Position numbers and translations under genes: made by a program
NCBI GenBank assembly: GCA_031460455.1
Contig: JAVKTQ010000007.1
Span: 62,001 to 126,000 of the forward strand
Length of the DNA stretch: 64,000 nucleotides
Direction: 5' to 3'
Origin: Sporomusaceae bacterium
Lineage (GTDB): Bacteria > Bacillota > Negativicutes > Sporomusales > UBA7701
Notes under the pieces: generated by a model
The model's input: only the letters and a program-made list of their open reading frames with translations
Told to the model about the DNA's origin: nothing
Database searches by the model: none
Part shown: piece by piece, positions 53,565 through 61,912 of the stretch
Position numbering within the stretch: the stretch's first letter is position 1
Layout: every line of letters starts with the position of its first letter

Positions 53565-55133
53565 ATGCAGCTGCTCCGCCTGCGCATCCCCAACATCGAC
53601 CGGGTCGGGCTGGTTCTCGATATCTCGCAGGTGCTGGCTGCCCGCCGTTTTAATATCCTGACGATGGAGGTCGAGCCCAACACCGTTTTCCTGGAAACCG
53701 AGATGACCGTGCCGGCGGATAAAGACTCCGTCATCGCTGCCCTCAAATCCATCCCCCAGGTTATCGACGCGCTCGAGATCGACCTTATGCCCCACCAGGA
53801 GAAGGCCGAACAGATCAAGGCGGTGCTTGCCTCGGTCGGCGAGGGCATCGTCGCCATAAACCACCACGGCGAGGTTACCCACTATAACCCGGCGGCGGAA
53901 ATGATCGTCCGCCTCCCCTACCAGGAGGTCATCGGCCGCCCACTGGCCGAGATTTCGCCCGATCTGCCCCTGCTGGAGACGCTGCGTACGGGGGCGGTTT
54001 ATAACAACCGCGAGATTGTCCTCGAAAGGACCAAGAGCCACTACCTGGCCAGCGGTCGCCCCATCCTGGGAGCACGGGGCCGGATAATCGGCGCGGTGGC
54101 CGTCCTCAAGGATATCAGCGACGTGCGGGAACTTGTCTATACCGTTACCGGGCAGATGATGTTCACCTTCGACGAGATTCTATATACCAGCGCCGCGATG
54201 CAACAGGTGGTCACGGTGGCTAAAACCATCGCCCGCGGCGACTCCACGGTGCTCATCCGCGGCGAGACGGGCACCGGCAAGGAGCTGTTCGCCCGCGCCA
54301 TCCATGCCGCTTCCCCTCGGGCCGACAAGGTCTTCGTGCCTCTCAACTGTGCCGCCGTCCCCGACACGCTGTTGGAAAGCGAGCTGTTCGGTTACGAGGA
54401 AGGATCCTTCACCGGCGCGGTGAAGGGCGGCAAGCAGGGCCTGTTCGAGTTCGCCAACAACGGCACCCTCTTTCTCGACGAGATCGGCGAGCTGTCCTCC
54501 CACCTCCAGGCCAAGCTGCTGCGGGTGTTGCAGGACGGCAAGGTGCGCCGCCTGGGCGGCACGCGGGAGAATACCGTAAATGTGAGGATACTGGCGGCCA
54601 CCAACCGGCATCTCGAGGAGATGATCGCCAAGGGCGCCTTCCGAGAAGATCTTTATTACCGGCTTAACGTTATTCCTCTTTTCCTCCCGCCATTGCGGGA
54701 GCGGCACGAGGATATCCCTATCCTCGTGCAGTATTTCCTGAAGAGGTTCGCCGCCAAGCTCCAGAAGCCCGTCGACGCCATTAGCGAGACGGCGCTCGCC
54801 AAGCTGACCGCCTACCACTGGCCGGGCAATATCCGCGAACTGGAGAATGTCATTGAGCGGGCGGTCAACATCGTCGGCGACAAGATTATCCTCACCGGCC
54901 ATATCGTCCTCGATCAGGGTCAGACCCCCCTGCCGCGGGGCGCTGCCGCTCCCGAACGCCCGCTGGAGGAGACGCTGGACGAAGTGGAGCGGGATGTGCT
55001 GCTGCAAGCCCTCAAACGCTACCGGACTTCGCGGCAGATCGGGGCAATCCTCGGCCTTTCCCACACCGCCGTCCTAAAAAAGCTGCGTAAACACGGCCTG
55101 TCGATAGGGAAAAAAAGCGATAGAAGGGGTTAG
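53565..55133 (+). CDS. TyrR-like sigma54-dependent activator (ACT-PAS-AAA-HTH)
   Basis: A 522-residue enhancer-binding protein. The ACT domain (residues 1-75) is amino-acid sensing, PAS follows (about 80-190), then the AAA+ domain with Walker A GETGTGKELFARAIH, the sigma54 loop GSFTGA in EEGSFTGAVKGGK, Walker B GTLFLDEIGEL and an R-finger region. The C-terminal HTH is of TyrR type (ALKRYRTSRQIGAILGLSHTAVLKKLRKHGL). Unlike E. coli TyrR, the GAFTGA-like loop is retained, so it probably activates sigma54 promoters. It is followed by alr after one base. Confidence 0.92.
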   Translation: MQLLRLRIPNIDRVGLVLDISQVLAARRFNILTMEVEPNTVFLETEMTVPADKDSVIAALKSIPQVIDALEIDLMPHQEKAEQIKAVLASVGEGIVAINHHGEVTHYNPAAEMIVRLPYQEVIGRPLAEISPDLPLLETLRTGAVYNNREIVLERTKSHYLASGRPILGARGRIIGAVAVLKDISDVRELVYTVTGQMMFTFDEILYTSAAMQQVVTVAKTIARGDSTVLIRGETGTGKELFARAIHAASPRADKVFVPLNCAAVPDTLLESELFGYEEGSFTGAVKGGKQGLFEFANNGTLFLDEIGELSSHLQAKLLRVLQDGKVRRLGGTRENTVNVRILAATNRHLEEMIAKGAFREDLYYRLNVIPLFLPPLRERHEDIPILVQYFLKRFAAKLQKPVDAISETALAKLTAYHWPGNIRELENVIERAVNIVGDKIILTGHIVLDQGQTPLPRGAAAPERPLEETLDEVERDVLLQALKRYRTSRQIGAILGLSHTAVLKKLRKHGLSIGKKSDRRG

Positions 55134-55134
55134 C

Positions 55135-56247
55135 ATGCGACCTACCTACGCCGAGATCGATCTGGCGGCCATCCGCCACAACATCCGCCAGGTACGCGAA
55201 GCTGCGGGCCAGGCGGTCAAGCTCGTGGCCGTCGTCAAGGCGAACGCTTACGGCCACGGGGCCGTGAAGGTGAGCCGGGCGGCCCTGGAGGCCGGCGCCG
55301 ACTGTCTGGCGGTGGCTCTCCCGGAAGAAGGCGCCGAACTCAGGGGGGCCGGTCTGGCGGTGCCGATCTTCGTTCTTGGCCTCACCCTCCCGGACCAGGC
55401 AAAGCTGGTGGTCGACTACCACCTCATCGCCACGGTCGCCACGATGGACAGTATCAGAGCCCTTTCCCACGCCGCCCGTGACGCCGGCCGCCGCTGCCGC
55501 ATCGTGCTCAAGACCGACACGGGCATGGGCCGCATCGGCGTTGCCCCCGTGCAGCTCGAGGAATTCCGCCAGTACATCCAGGCCAGCCCCGGCGTGGAAC
55601 TCGTCGGCGTCTTCACCCACCTCGCGACGGCCGACGCGGCCGATAAAACCTATGCCGAAAAACAGCTCGCCGCTTTCCGGGCCGCCGTTGACCGGCTGGC
55701 CGCCAAAACCAGCCTGCCCTATGTTTCGGCCGCCAACAGCGCCACCGCCATCGATCTCCCTCTGGGCCGTTTCAACACCGTCCGGACGGGCATCGTCATC
55801 TATGGCCTGCCGCCTTCCCGCGAGATGCACAAAAGCCTCGACCTCCGTCCCGCCATGCAGCTGAAAACCCGTATCGCCTTTATCAAGGAGGTTTCCGCCG
55901 GCACCCCGGTTAGTTACGGGTGTACCTATACTACCGAACGCCCCACCTTCCTCGCCACGCTGCCGGTGGGCTACGCCGACGGCTACAGCCGCCACCTGTC
56001 GAATAAGGCTTCCGTCCTGATCGGCGAAAAGCGCCGGCCGGTGGTCGGACGGGTGTGCATGGATCAGATAGTTGTCGACCTGGGAGCGGATGGGGATGCG
56101 GCCGTCGGCGACGAAGCAGTCCTTTTCGGCCGCCAGGGCAAGGAGGAGATTACGCTGACCGAACTCGCCGAGCTCGCCGGAACGATAAATTACGAGCTGG
56201 CCTGCGCCGTCAGCGCAAGGGTCCCGCGGGTGTTCGCAAACGAGTAA
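55135..56247 (+). CDS. alr: Alanine racemase
   Basis: A 370-residue PLP enzyme that makes D-alanine for peptidoglycan. PLP lysine 35 lies in AVVKANAYGHGAVKVS; the catalytic Tyr is in VSYGCTYTTERPT, with GYADGYSR and GRVCMDQIVVDLG. The start is one base from the regulator stop (tagcATG), so the two are co-transcribed. In Bacillus alr neighbours endoAI-endoA; here those genes lie 5 kb away. Confidence 0.96.
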   Translation: MRPTYAEIDLAAIRHNIRQVREAAGQAVKLVAVVKANAYGHGAVKVSRAALEAGADCLAVALPEEGAELRGAGLAVPIFVLGLTLPDQAKLVVDYHLIATVATMDSIRALSHAARDAGRRCRIVLKTDTGMGRIGVAPVQLEEFRQYIQASPGVELVGVFTHLATADAADKTYAEKQLAAFRAAVDRLAAKTSLPYVSAANSATAIDLPLGRFNTVRTGIVIYGLPPSREMHKSLDLRPAMQLKTRIAFIKEVSAGTPVSYGCTYTTERPTFLATLPVGYADGYSRHLSNKASVLIGEKRRPVVGRVCMDQIVVDLGADGDAAVGDEAVLFGRQGKEEITLTELAELAGTINYELACAVSARVPRVFANE

Positions 56248-56256
56248 CAGAAGTAA

Positions 56257-56296
56257 AAACCAAGAGCGCCCCGCAAATGCGGGGCGCTCTTGGTTT
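56257..56296 (+). terminator. Terminator of alr
   Basis: A perfect hairpin whose arms include CCAAGAGCGCCCCGC and its complement, loop AAAT, then TTGGTTT. Its 26-base core (56264-56289) recurs exactly at 56431-56456. Confidence 0.85.
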
Positions 56297-56305
56297 AGGC
56301 AATGT

Positions 56306-56431
56306 CAGACTGGTGAGAAAGGTCCAGATGCAAGGCGCACCGGAAGAGCGCGCCGCGCCGAGTACTTTGGGACGTACGCAAGCAAGCGCTCTGAGGAGCA
56401 ACGCCGCAGATGGGCCTTTCTCACCAGTCTG
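56306..56431. repeat. Long hairpin repeat, copy 3
   Basis: A 126-base palindrome between convergent alr and thiC. Outer arm CAGACTGGTGAGAAAGGTCC pairs with its complement with only one wobble; conserved blocks CAGATGCAAGGCG and GAGGAGCAACGCCGCAGATG are intact. The inner stem is partly degenerate (AGAGCGC.../...AGCGCTCT). Confidence 0.85.
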
Positions 56432-56456
56432 AGCGCCCCGCAAATGCGGGGCGCTC
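56431..56456. repeat. Exact 26-base duplicate of alr terminator core
   Basis: GAGCGCCCCGC-AAAT-GCGGGGCGCTC matches 56264-56289 base for base, flanking repeat copy 3 on the other side. It may also terminate thiC, though it lacks a T run on that strand. Confidence 0.7.
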
Positions 56457-56462
56457 CTGTAA

Positions 56463-57764
56463 TCAGCACCTTTCGATCGGTTTGCCCAGGTACTCGCTGA
56501 CGATCTTCATCGCGCAGTAGTTGCCGCACATCGAGCATGCCTCGGCGCCGTCGGGGTTGCGCTCCTTGCGGTAGCGGCCGGCCTTGACGGGGTCGATGGC
56601 GAGTTCGATTTGTTTTTCCCAATCGAGAGCTTTGCGGGCTTTGGCCATGGACAGGTCCCATTCCCACGCCCCTTTGACGCCTTTGACGATATCGGCGGCG
56701 TGGCCGGCGATGCGCGAGGCGATGACCCCTTCGCGTACGTCGTCGATAGTCGGCAGGCCGAGGTGTTCGGCCGGGGTGACATAGCAGAGGAAGTCGGCGC
56801 CGGCGGCGGCGGCCAGCGTGCCGCCGATGGCGGCGGTGATGTGGTCGTAGCCGGGAGCGACGTCGGTGACGAGCGGGCCGAGAACATAGAAGGGCGCGCC
56901 TTTGCAGATCTGTTTTTGCAGTTTGACGTTGGCCTCGATCTGGTTGTAGGGTACATGGCCGGGGCCTTCGACAAGCACCTGGACGCCTTTGGCCCACGCC
57001 CGGTCGACGAGTTCGCCGAGGGTGAGCAGTTCCTCGAGCTGAGCGCGGTCGGTGGCGTCGGCGAGACAGCCCGGCCGCAGGCCGTCGCCGAGACTGATGG
57101 TGACGTCGTAGGCGGCGCAGATGTCCATAAGTTCGTCGTAGCGCTCGTAAAGGGGGTTTTCCTTGTCGTTGTGGAGCATCCAGCCGGTGATGAAGGAGCC
57201 GCCGCGGCTGACGATGTCGGTGACCCGTCCCTGCTGGCGAAGCCTGGCGATGCTGGCCTGGGTGATGCCGCAGTGGATGGTCATGAAGTCGGCGCCGTCT
57301 TTGGCGTGTTTTTCGATGGTGCGGAAGATGTCGTCGCCCGTCATTTCGACGATCGAGCCTCTGTTTTTGATCGCCTCGACAGTGGCCTGATAGATGGGCA
57401 CCGTGCCCACAGGTATCGTGGAGTGCTTGATGATCTCCCGGCGGGAGTAGTCGATGTTGTCGCCGGTACTGAGATCCATAACGGCGTCGGCCCCGGCGTC
57501 GATGGCGGCCTGGAGCTTGGCCAGTTCGGGCTCGACGGCGGGATAGGCGCTCGAGGTGCCGATGTTGGCGTTAACTTTGGTCTTGAGGCCAAGACCGAAG
57601 CCACGCGGTTCTAGGCTGGCGTGGTTGATATTCGCGCATATCGTCACCGTGCCGGCCGCCACCCGTTCGCGGATGCTTTCCGGCGCGATTCCCTCCTCGG
57701 CCGCCACCGCCGCCATAGCCGGGGTAATCTGGCCACTCAGGGCCTTTTTCATCTGAGTCGTCAT
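56463..57764 (-). CDS. thiC: ThiC, phosphomethylpyrimidine synthase
   Basis: A 433-residue radical SAM enzyme converting AIR to the thiamin pyrimidine HMP-P. The C-terminal cluster motif [11 protein letters not shown] provides the CxxCx4C ligands; [14 protein letters not shown] and [10 protein letters not shown]-like [18 protein letters not shown] are typical. Start at 57764 is chosen because GGAGG lies 8 bases upstream; a longer in-frame ATG overlaps the terminator region. It follows a TPP riboswitch. Confidence 0.96.
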   Translation of the reverse strand: MTTQMKKALSGQITPAMAAVAAEEGIAPESIRERVAAGTVTICANINHASLEPRGFGLGLKTKVNANIGTSSAYPAVEPELAKLQAAIDAGADAVMDLSTGDNIDYSRREIIKHSTIPVGTVPIYQATVEAIKNRGSIVEMTGDDIFRTIEKHAKDGADFMTIHCGITQASIARLRQQGRVTDIVSRGGSFITGWMLHNDKENPLYERYDELMDICAAYDVTISLGDGLRPGCLADATDRAQLEELLTLGELVDRAWAKGVQVLVEGPGHVPYNQIEANVKLQKQICKGAPFYVLGPLVTDVAPGYDHITAAIGGTLAAAAGADFLCYVTPAEHLGLPTIDDVREGVIASRIAGHAADIVKGVKGAWEWDLSMAKARKALDWEKQIELAIDPVKAGRYRKERNPDGAEACSMCGNYCAMKIVSEYLGKPIERC

Positions 57765-57792
57765 CGCAAATCCTCCTACTAATCGTTTATGC

Positions 57793-57830
57793 AATAAAAA
57801 ACAGCCATCCAACGAACGGTTAGATGGCTG
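57793..57830 (-). terminator. TPP riboswitch terminator
   Basis: On the minus strand CAGCCATCTAACCG pairs with CGTTGGATGGCTG, followed by TTTTTTATTGC, between the aptamer and thiC. Confidence 0.85.
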
Positions 57831-57848
57831 CCAGTTGCCTGGTAAAAC

Positions 57849-57930
57849 CCACTTCCCTACGCTGGTATTAACCAGAAATCAGGTTCCAAGGGTCGGCTTG
57901 CGCCTCTCAGCATTACGCTCCCCTAGTGGT
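57849..57930 (-). promoter_or_regulatory. TPP (THI) riboswitch aptamer
   Basis: On the minus strand ACTAGGGGAGCG, CTGAGAGG and GACCCTTGGAACCTGAT, then AGCGTAGGGAAGTG, the full conserved set of TPP-sensing helices. It represses thiC when thiamine pyrophosphate is plentiful. Confidence 0.97.
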
Positions 57931-57951
57931 GCGGTATTCGGTTGCAGTCTT

Positions 57952-57980
57952 ATTTTACCAGATGCTATTGCGGCTCACAA
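57952..57980 (-). promoter_or_regulatory. thiC riboswitch promoter
   Basis: TTGTGA and TAAAAT (with TG extension) separated by 17 bases on the minus strand, overlapping the end of the GerM-domain gene. Confidence 0.65.
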
Positions 57981-58538
57981 GGACTTTTTAATGATCTTTT
58001 CCGACCTGCTCAGCGGTTCGCTGGTGTCCATATGGCCGTACAGGGTCTGGATCTTTCTGCCTTCGACCATGATCTGAACCTTGTAGATATCGGCGAATTC
58101 GGTCACGGTGTTGACGATGGCGCTCACGGCCAGGATTTCGCCGGCCGAGCCGCCGCTGCCGTTCTTGACGAGTTTGTCGTTGAAGTCCACGTAAGCGATA
58201 TGGTCCTTGACGGTTATACCCCTGAGCTTGGTCCCGGCGGGCAGGGCGCGGACAAGTTCGGGGGTTTTCGGCCCGGCCAGCAGCTGCTCTACGGCAGCCT
58301 GGACGGGTTGGTCTGTTTTCGGGAGAGTGTGGGTTTCCGGCACGAGAAATGCGGCGTCTTGGGTGGCGTGGTATACAGTGACGGACATCGTCTCGGCGGC
58401 CGGCGGTGTCGCCTGTTTCTCCGGCTGCTTGGCGCCGGGCGGTTGGCCGGTGACAGCCTGGTCGGGTTCACAGCCTGCCGCGAAGAGCGCGATGAGGAAG
58501 ACGGCCACTAATGCAATATATCTGCTGCGATTGGACAT
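57975..58538 (-). CDS. GerMN-domain lipoprotein
   Basis: A 187-residue lipoprotein: signal peptide and lipobox LIALFAAGC, linker, then a GerMN domain (VTVYHATQDAAFLVPETH, VQAAVEQLLAGPKTPELVRALPAGTKL, VAYVDFN-like HIAYVDFND). GerM proteins act in spore cortex assembly and germination; many copies appear with amidases. The start at 58538 overlaps the amiC stop and has a GGGGGGTG site. Confidence 0.88.
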   Translation of the reverse strand: MSNRSRYIALVAVFLIALFAAGCEPDQAVTGQPPGAKQPEKQATPPAAETMSVTVYHATQDAAFLVPETHTLPKTDQPVQAAVEQLLAGPKTPELVRALPAGTKLRGITVKDHIAYVDFNDKLVKNGSGGSAGEILAVSAIVNTVTEFADIYKVQIMVEGRKIQTLYGHMDTSEPLSRSEKIIKKSL

Positions 58539-59689
58539 CACCATTCACCCCCCTTGGTGGCTGCCTGGGCAAAGAAGCTTTCAATGCCCTGGACGATGCC
58601 TTCGGCCATCTTCTGCTGGAATTGGGGACTGGCCAGCAGTTTTTCCTCGGCCGGATTGGACAGAAACGCCATCTCGACGAGCGCAGCCGGCATTGTGGTG
58701 CGCTTGATCACGTAGAAGTTCGCCGGCAGGGTCCCTTTGTCCTTCAGACCGCCAGCCTCCAGCATGCCTGCCTGGAGGTTGTTTGCCAGCAGGTAATCGT
58801 AGCGGGTCTTCTGGTAGAAATATGTAGAGGTGCCGTCGGCGCTACGGTTGGCGGCGGCGTTGGAGTGGATGCTGACGAATATGTCGGCTTTTTTGACGTT
58901 GGCGATGGTGGCTCTCGCCTTGAGTTCATCGACGGCCGATGCGTTGGGGCCGAAGACGTCGCGGTCATCCTGGTGGGTCATGACGACTTTAGCTCCCGCC
59001 TTGTCGAGAAGCGCCTTGACTCTGAGGGCGACAGCAAGGTTGACGTTCTTTTCCCTGCTGCCCGCCAGGCCGACTGCGCCAGGGTCGCTGCCGCCGTGGC
59101 CGGGATCGAGGACGATGGTCTTGCCTTTCAAACCCGCGGTGAAGTTGAATTTGGCCGGGGGCAGGGGCTGGTTGATATCGATAACCACGCGATTCGGTTT
59201 CTTGTTGGGAATGTCCTGCGGCAGGGTAAATACCTTGTATTCCCCTTCGTCGACCATCAGTGGCAGTTCCACCGTTATGACGGTGTTCCGGTCGTCTTCG
59301 GATTTCATGCTGATGCTGTCGGCGATGCGGCCGTCAAGGTCGATTTCGGTGTCTGTCTGGCCTGGAACCGCACCTTTGACGTTGACAACGAGGCGTGGCG
59401 TGGGCGAGGCGGAAACCGTGCCGCTGACCTGAACAGGGCCGGTTGTGTCGATGACAAGGCGAAGCCTGCCGGCGCCGGTGACGGCGTCGGTGTGGTTGGC
59501 CCAGCGGATCTGTGTCAGCTGTTGACCGCCGGGAGTGATCGAGGCGCCGGCGGTTTTGCCGACGACGGCCAGCAGTTTGCTGCCGGGCTGGTAGGCCACT
59601 GGAGACGTCGGCGCTTTGGCCGCGTAGCCCGCCGAGGAGACGGCCAGCACAACACTAATTACCAGGAAACAGAGGACGCGGCGCAACAC
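58538..59689 (-). CDS. N-acetylmuramoyl-L-alanine amidase with AMIN domain
   Basis: A 383-residue secreted amidase: signal peptide (to about residue 24), an AMIN domain (RLVIDTTGPVQVSGTVSASPTPRLVVNVKG) and Amidase_3 with zinc ligands in IVLDPGHGGSDPGAVG, EKNVNLAVALRVK and SIHSNAAANRSADGTSTYF, and a Glu in ALVEMAFLSN. It cleaves the peptide from glycan in peptidoglycan. The GTG start (59689) has GGAGG close upstream; TTG at 59686 is an alternative. Confidence 0.92.
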   Translation of the reverse strand: MLRRVLCFLVISVVLAVSSAGYAAKAPTSPVAYQPGSKLLAVVGKTAGASITPGGQQLTQIRWANHTDAVTGAGRLRLVIDTTGPVQVSGTVSASPTPRLVVNVKGAVPGQTDTEIDLDGRIADSISMKSEDDRNTVITVELPLMVDEGEYKVFTLPQDIPNKKPNRVVIDINQPLPPAKFNFTAGLKGKTIVLDPGHGGSDPGAVGLAGSREKNVNLAVALRVKALLDKAGAKVVMTHQDDRDVFGPNASAVDELKARATIANVKKADIFVSIHSNAAANRSADGTSTYFYQKTRYDYLLANNLQAGMLEAGGLKDKGTLPANFYVIKRTTMPAALVEMAFLSNPAEEKLLASPQFQQKMAEGIVQGIESFFAQAATKGGEW

Positions 59690-59828
59690 AACACCTCCCT
59701 ATTGCGACGTGTTATGTTACAGTTCGCCTTTTATAGTCAAATTCCTGCCAGTTTCATGTCTGATTTTTTATGTTACGCTCACAACTTGTCTGTAAACTGT
59801 TTATTTAAAGCTAAAAAGGAAAAATAAG

Positions 59829-59847
59829 GAGGCGGCAATACCGCCTC
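59829..59847 (-). terminator. Intrinsic terminator
   Basis: GAGGCGG pairs with CCGCCTC; on the minus strand followed by CTTATTTTTCC. Ends the MBL-DUF3006 transcript. Confidence 0.8.
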
Positions 59848-59854
59848 TTTTAGG

Positions 59855-59880
59855 TTGCAGATGGGGCTTTATCAACGGCC
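59855..59880. repeat. Truncated hairpin repeat, copy 4
   Basis: Only the right end is present: GCAGATGGGGCTTTATCAAC then GGCCGC, differing from copy 1 at one base in 25. It overlaps the stop codon of the DUF3006 gene. Confidence 0.65.
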
Positions 59881-60093
59881 GCTGTTCAATAATTTGCGCA
59901 GCAGGTCCTCCGCCTCCGCTTTGGCCGCGCGGGTCGCCTCGCGATCGACGCTCATGGACAGCCACAGGACATCTCCCTCCGCGGTTTCCTCCGGGAGGAC
60001 CGCCCGCGGCCAGGACACGGATTCTTCGGCGTCACCCACGAGCAGGACCGCTTTTTCGCCTTCAAATCTGTCTAATACCGCCCTTACGCGCAT
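59872..60093 (-). CDS. DUF3006-family protein
   Basis: A 73-residue protein beginning MRVRAVLDRFEGEKAVLLVGD, the DUF3006 pattern. Function unknown. It lies 1 base after the MBL lipoprotein gene; this pairing is frequent in Bacillota. Its last codons run into repeat copy 4. Confidence 0.8.
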   Translation of the reverse strand: MRVRAVLDRFEGEKAVLLVGDAEESVSWPRAVLPEETAEGDVLWLSMSVDREATRAAKAEAEDLLRKLLNSGR

Positions 60094-60094
60094 G

Positions 60095-60964
60095 TCATTT
60101 CTCCTTGGTAATGGTGTAGGTTTTGCCGTCGCTGGCGATGGTGACCGTGCCGTCGGTGTCGGTGCGGTAGATCTTCAGCTTTTGGTCCCCGTAGCGTTTC
60201 ATGAGCGACGGGTGGGGATGATGGTATTCGTTGTTCGCCCCGACTGGGATGACAGCCGCCTCGGGAGCGACAGCCTTGAGGAAAGCGGGCGAGGACGAGG
60301 TGCGGCTGCCGTGGTGGCCGCTTTTCAGCACCTGGCTTTTCAGGCCTGCGCCGTATTTTTTGACTATGGCCGCCTCGGCTTCCTGCTCGGCGTCGGCGGC
60401 GAGCAGCAGCGCAAAGCCGCCGTAAGCGAGCCGGGCGACGATCGAGTTGTTGTTGAGGCCGGCGTCGCTGGCGAAGAGTGGCACGGGCGGATTCAGTATC
60501 TTGAGCGTGCCGCCGCCGATGTCGATTTCTTTGCCGTCGGCGAGCAGCGCGAAGGGGATGCTCTTTTTCTGCACGGCTGTGAGGTATTGACGATAGAGGG
60601 CGCTGGTGGTTGTCTGTCCGCTGTCGTAGACCCGCTTGACGGTGAAGTTGTCGAGGATGGCGACGGCGCCGCCGATGTGGTCGGCGTGAGGATGGGTGAC
60701 GATAAAGGTGTCGATTGTTTGGACGCCCTGCTTCTTTATGTAGGCAACCAGCTTGTCCCTGGCCGGAACGTCGCCGCTGTCGATCAGGGTGACTTGACCG
60801 GGGGTGCGGATGAGGATGGCGTCCCCCTGCCCGACGTCGATGACGTTGACCACCAGGTTGTCCACCTTGGCACGGTCGGCCGCAGGCGCGCCGCACCCGG
60901 CCGCGATAACCAGCGACAGCGCCAGCGCGGCAAGGGCGAATGCCCAGCTTCGTCTGAACTGCAT
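60095..60964 (-). CDS. ComEC-type metallo-beta-lactamase-fold lipoprotein
   Basis: A 289-residue lipoprotein: signal peptide with lipobox LVIAAGC, then a metallo-hydrolase with NVIDVGQGDAILI (ComEC/Rec2 signature), THPHADHIGGAVAIL (metal ligands), KSGHHGSRTSS and a final Asp/His. It resembles the C-terminal nuclease-like domain of ComEC but lacks the membrane channel. Start at 60964 has GAGGAGG 6 bases upstream; an upstream ATG would place it before the signal peptide. Confidence 0.88.
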   Translation of the reverse strand: MQFRRSWAFALAALALSLVIAAGCGAPAADRAKVDNLVVNVIDVGQGDAILIRTPGQVTLIDSGDVPARDKLVAYIKKQGVQTIDTFIVTHPHADHIGGAVAILDNFTVKRVYDSGQTTTSALYRQYLTAVQKKSIPFALLADGKEIDIGGGTLKILNPPVPLFASDAGLNNNSIVARLAYGGFALLLAADAEQEAEAAIVKKYGAGLKSQVLKSGHHGSRTSSSPAFLKAVAPEAAVIPVGANNEYHHPHPSLMKRYGDQKLKIYRTDTDGTVTIASDGKTYTITKEK

Positions 60965-61075
60965 CTTCTTCCTCCTCGGCTTTTGCGTTGTAGACGGCTT
61001 ATCTTGCTGCATTGCCAATTATTATATACCAGGGCGGCAATTAAAAAAATAGGCACACGAGCGCCTATCCGCAAG

Positions 61076-61426
61076 TCAAAGCAGAATGAGCCCCAGGCTA
61101 ATCCTGATGGCCTCGTCCACTTTCGTCATGACTTCTTCGCTCAAATGAGTAATTTTCTCTTTCAAGCGGCGTTTATCGATTGTTCTGAGCTGTTCCAGCA
61201 GTATGACCGAATCTTTGTCGAGGTTGAACTGTTTGGCGCTGATCTCAACGTGGGTTGGCAATTTCGCCTTGGATATCTGGGATGTGATAGCGGCGACGAT
61301 AACGGTAGGACTATATTTATTGCCAACATCGTTCTGAATGACCAGCACGGGCCGGTGTCCACCCTGTTCCGATCCGACCACCGGGCTCAGGTTTGCATAA
61401 TAAATGTCCCCGCGCTTAACGATCAT
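61076..61426 (-). CDS. EndoA/MazF-type endoribonuclease toxin
   Basis: A 116-residue MazF-family RNase, same length as B. subtilis EndoA, with [39 protein letters not shown] and LPTHVEI, and [13 protein letters not shown]. It cuts mRNA, typically at UACAU. Start at 61426 has GGAG 10 bases upstream; GTG at 61435 is an alternative. It overlaps the end of the antitoxin gene. Confidence 0.93.
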   Translation of the reverse strand: MIVKRGDIYYANLSPVVGSEQGGHRPVLVIQNDVGNKYSPTVIVAAITSQISKAKLPTHVEISAKQFNLDKDSVILLEQLRTIDKRRLKEKITHLSEEVMTKVDEAIRISLGLILL

Positions 61427-61427
61427 C

Positions 61428-61703
61428 CTATTCACGCTCCACTAGCAAGGTGGGCATCATCTCGTACACTTCCACATCGGCGGTAAGGCCTTCCTCGGCC
61501 AAAGACAGGTTGATGACGGCCATTTCCTGATAGCCTTTGCGCATCAAATCTCTAACAGCCTTGCGTTTGCGTTCCTCGATGTAAAGGCGCATGGCTTCCC
61601 GCACGAATTGGCTGCGACTAAGCTTTTCCATGGCAATAAAGCCGTCGACTTCCTGCAGCAAGCTGTTAGGGATGCTTATCATGATACGCTTTAACTCGGC
61701 CAC
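61428..61703 (-). CDS. EndoAI-type ribbon-helix-helix antitoxin
   Basis: A 91-residue protein with an N-terminal RHH motif ([37 protein letters not shown]) and a disordered C-terminal tail that would block the toxin. GTG start with GGGGGTGAT upstream. The promoter at 61753 is consensus, typical of autoregulated toxin-antitoxin operons. Confidence 0.9.
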   Translation of the reverse strand: MAELKRIMISIPNSLLQEVDGFIAMEKLSRSQFVREAMRLYIEERKRKAVRDLMRKGYQEMAVINLSLAEEGLTADVEVYEMMPTLLVERE

Positions 61704-61752
61704 ACCATCACCCCCGCCTCAGGTTATGCACGATATAACATAATATATAATC

Positions 61753-61782
61753 ATTATATGAGTATTGATATACGAATGTCAA
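61753..61782 (-). promoter_or_regulatory. Consensus promoter of endoAI-endoA
   Basis: TTGACA and TATAAT on the minus strand with an 18-base spacer, flanked by AT-rich near-palindromic ATATATTATGTTATAT, a candidate RHH operator. Confidence 0.8.
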
Positions 61783-61912
61783 TGATGCCGCTATACTGAA
61801 AAGCCGTTTTAAGCCTGTCAATCGCTGGATTCCCGCTTGTACTGTATCATGGTTAAGTATGCATTGGCAAGACGCAAATTATGCCGAAAAACGCAAATGT
61901 TGGCAACCGCGT

